Assembly: GCF_002837145.1 (NCBI RefSeq)
Contig: NZ_NWMV01000041.1
Span: 1 to 54,763, forward strand
Origin: Macromonas nakdongensis
GTDB lineage: Bacteria > Pseudomonadota > Gammaproteobacteria > Burkholderiales > Burkholderiaceae_C
DNA length: 54,763 nucleotides
Reading direction: 5' to 3'
How positions within the stretch are numbered: position 1 is the first letter of the stretch; every line of letters begins with the position of its first letter. The notes under the pieces were generated by a model. That model searched no databases. It saw only the letters and a program-made list of their open reading frames with translations, and was not told where the DNA came from. A program made the translations under genes and the position numbers. Positions 53,858 through 54,763 of this stretch are shown piece after piece.

Positions 53858-54724
53858 TCAACGCGGCGCGACCGGCGCTTCCATCGCGATCTCGACCCGG
53901 CGGTTGGCGCGCCGCCCTTCCGGGGTGGCGTTCGACGCGATCGGCCGCGTGTCGGCGTAACCGGTGGCGCGCAGGCGGGTCGGGTTCAGTCCGCGCGACT
54001 CCAGGTGGCGCACCACCCCGCCGGCACGGGCCGCGGCCAGCTCCCAGTTGGACGGGAAGCGTGCCGTGCTGATGGGGATGTTGTCGGTGTGCCCTTCCAC
54101 CACGATGGTGTGGTCCTGGGCCTGGTTGAAGGCCGGCAGGAGCTGGTCCATGACCGCCTGGCCCGCAGGCGTCAGGGCGGCATCACCCGAGGCGAACAAA
54201 ATTTCGCTGCTGATGCGAAAGCGCACCACGCCTTCGCCCACCGTGACCTCGATGTTGCTGCCCAGGTCGCCGATCGGCAATGAGGGCTGGGGCGGCTGCG
54301 CCGGCCGCGGCTCGCGCGGTGGCCCGTCGGCCGCGGCCGGGGCGGTCACCGGGTGCGGCAAGGGAATCGGCGGTACCACCGAGGTGCCGCTGTCGGCCGC
54401 CGACTTGACCACCGGCGACTGGTCGGCCAGGGCGCTTTCCCGGCGCTCGCCCCGGAACTTCTGGCTGACGGGCTCGGAAAACGCCAGCATCACCACCATC
54501 ATCACCAGCAGCAGGGTCATCACATCGAGGTAGGTGACGAACCAGGTTTCCTCCTCGGCCGCCGGGGGCGCCTCCACGTGCCAGCGGTGGAAGCGGCCAC
54601 TGTGCAAGGCGCCCAGGGGCTGGATGGCCGGCGGCGCACTGGGGGCGTCCTGGGCGGCGCGCTGGGCCGCCTGCTGCTGCGACACCACCTGCCCCAGCAC
54701 CTTGTGCAGCAGGGTGTCGCTCAT
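53858..54724 (-). CDS. MotB/OmpA-family stator-like protein
   Basis: This 288-residue protein has one membrane helix (about 62-83) in WFVTYLDVMTLLLVMMVVML, whose Asp67 corresponds to the proton-carrying Asp of MotB. A Pro-rich linker (about 115-150) and an OmpA-like peptidoglycan-binding domain follow (about 165-285, with FASGDAALTPAGQAVMDQLL, VVEGHTDNIPISTARFPSNW and GRRANRRVEIAME). It is either a flagellar-type stator or a related MotB-like protein; no flagellar gene is visible to decide. Its ATG overlaps the stop of the gene at the window edge (ATGA), the expected place for a MotA-type partner. Confidence 0.88.
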   Translation of the reverse strand: MSDTLLHKVLGQVVSQQQAAQRAAQDAPSAPPAIQPLGALHSGRFHRWHVEAPPAAEEETWFVTYLDVMTLLLVMMVVMLAFSEPVSQKFRGERRESALADQSPVVKSAADSGTSVVPPIPLPHPVTAPAAADGPPREPRPAQPPQPSLPIGDLGSNIEVTVGEGVVRFRISSEILFASGDAALTPAGQAVMDQLLPAFNQAQDHTIVVEGHTDNIPISTARFPSNWELAAARAGGVVRHLESRGLNPTRLRATGYADTRPIASNATPEGRRANRRVEIAMEAPVAPR

Positions 54725-54763
54725 GGCCGGGTGGGCGACTGGCCCGAGGGGGATGCCGGCGCC
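54721..54763 (-). CDS. C-terminal tail of the upstream gene, probably MotA/TolQ-type partner
   Basis: The last 13 codons read APASPSGQSPTRP before the stop, which overlaps the start of the MotB-like gene. The sequence is too short for family recognition; the identity is inferred only from the usual MotA-MotB order. Confidence 0.4.
   Translation of the reverse strand, partial: APASPSGQSPTRP

Overview
The window is high-GC DNA from a betaproteobacterium of the order Burkholderiales, most likely Comamonadaceae. The evidence is the ArgA, RoxA, SlyD, Dxs-IspA-XseB and PolA-DUF2782-ThrB-BPSS1780 gene neighbourhoods, the TRAP transporter, and an EpsA/exosortase B (XrtB) type exopolysaccharide locus. 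No replication origin, phage, IS element, CRISPR array, tRNA or rRNA was seen.

Positions 1-18,650 are mostly housekeeping genes. In order: the 5' end of hrpA, argA, an Ala/Pro-rich lipoprotein, a small conserved protein, the ribosomal oxygenase gene roxA divergent from a SlyD-like isomerase, dut, a complete TRAP transporter (large permease, small permease, binding protein), the isoprenoid genes dxs-ispA with xseB, and a Rieske oxygenase/EamA transporter/sulfurtransferase operon. A regulatory and sugar-nucleotide block leads into the polysaccharide locus: an atypical LuxR-type response regulator, a nucleotidyltransferase, a cyclic-nucleotide-binding protein without a DNA-binding domain, and the LuxR-type regulator EpsA.

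Positions 18,670-40,920 form one large minus-strand exopolysaccharide and protein-sorting locus. Read from its 5' end, a short PEP-CTERM protein gene is followed by a terminator and then epsB, epsL, epsD, epsE, epsF, epsG, xrtB and epsI (initiation, outer-membrane export, chain-length control, exosortase). A variable, partly AT-rich section follows: Wzy-type polymerase, GT2, a GT4-WecG fusion, a second GT4, acyltransferase, Wzx-type flippase and GH5 glycosidase. The sugar-nucleotide genes manC, ugd and galE close it, with a VapBC toxin-antitoxin pair between ugd and galE. A 28-codon remnant of a second manC lies beyond galE and marks an old rearrangement. The predicted polymer is made from a glucose-primed lipid with mannose, glucuronic acid and possibly galactose, and is acylated. 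Base composition changes inside three genes, which points to exchange of the serotype-determining middle by recombination.

Positions 41,222-54,763 return to core genes: a lipoprotein with a ClpP-like (COG3904-type) region, polA, a DUF2782 protein, thrB, a BPSS1780-family membrane protein, a Tat-exported PhoX-like phosphatase behind a candidate PHO box, a GAF-PAS-GGDEF diguanylate cyclase, uvrD, and a MotB/OmpA-type stator protein with the tail of its partner at the right edge.

A recurring feature is an ACAAT-type -10 hexamer only 6-7 bases before the ATG of several genes (roxA, slyD, polA, the DUF2782 gene, uvrD), which suggests leaderless mRNAs. At roxA/slyD the two hexamers are the two strands of one palindrome.
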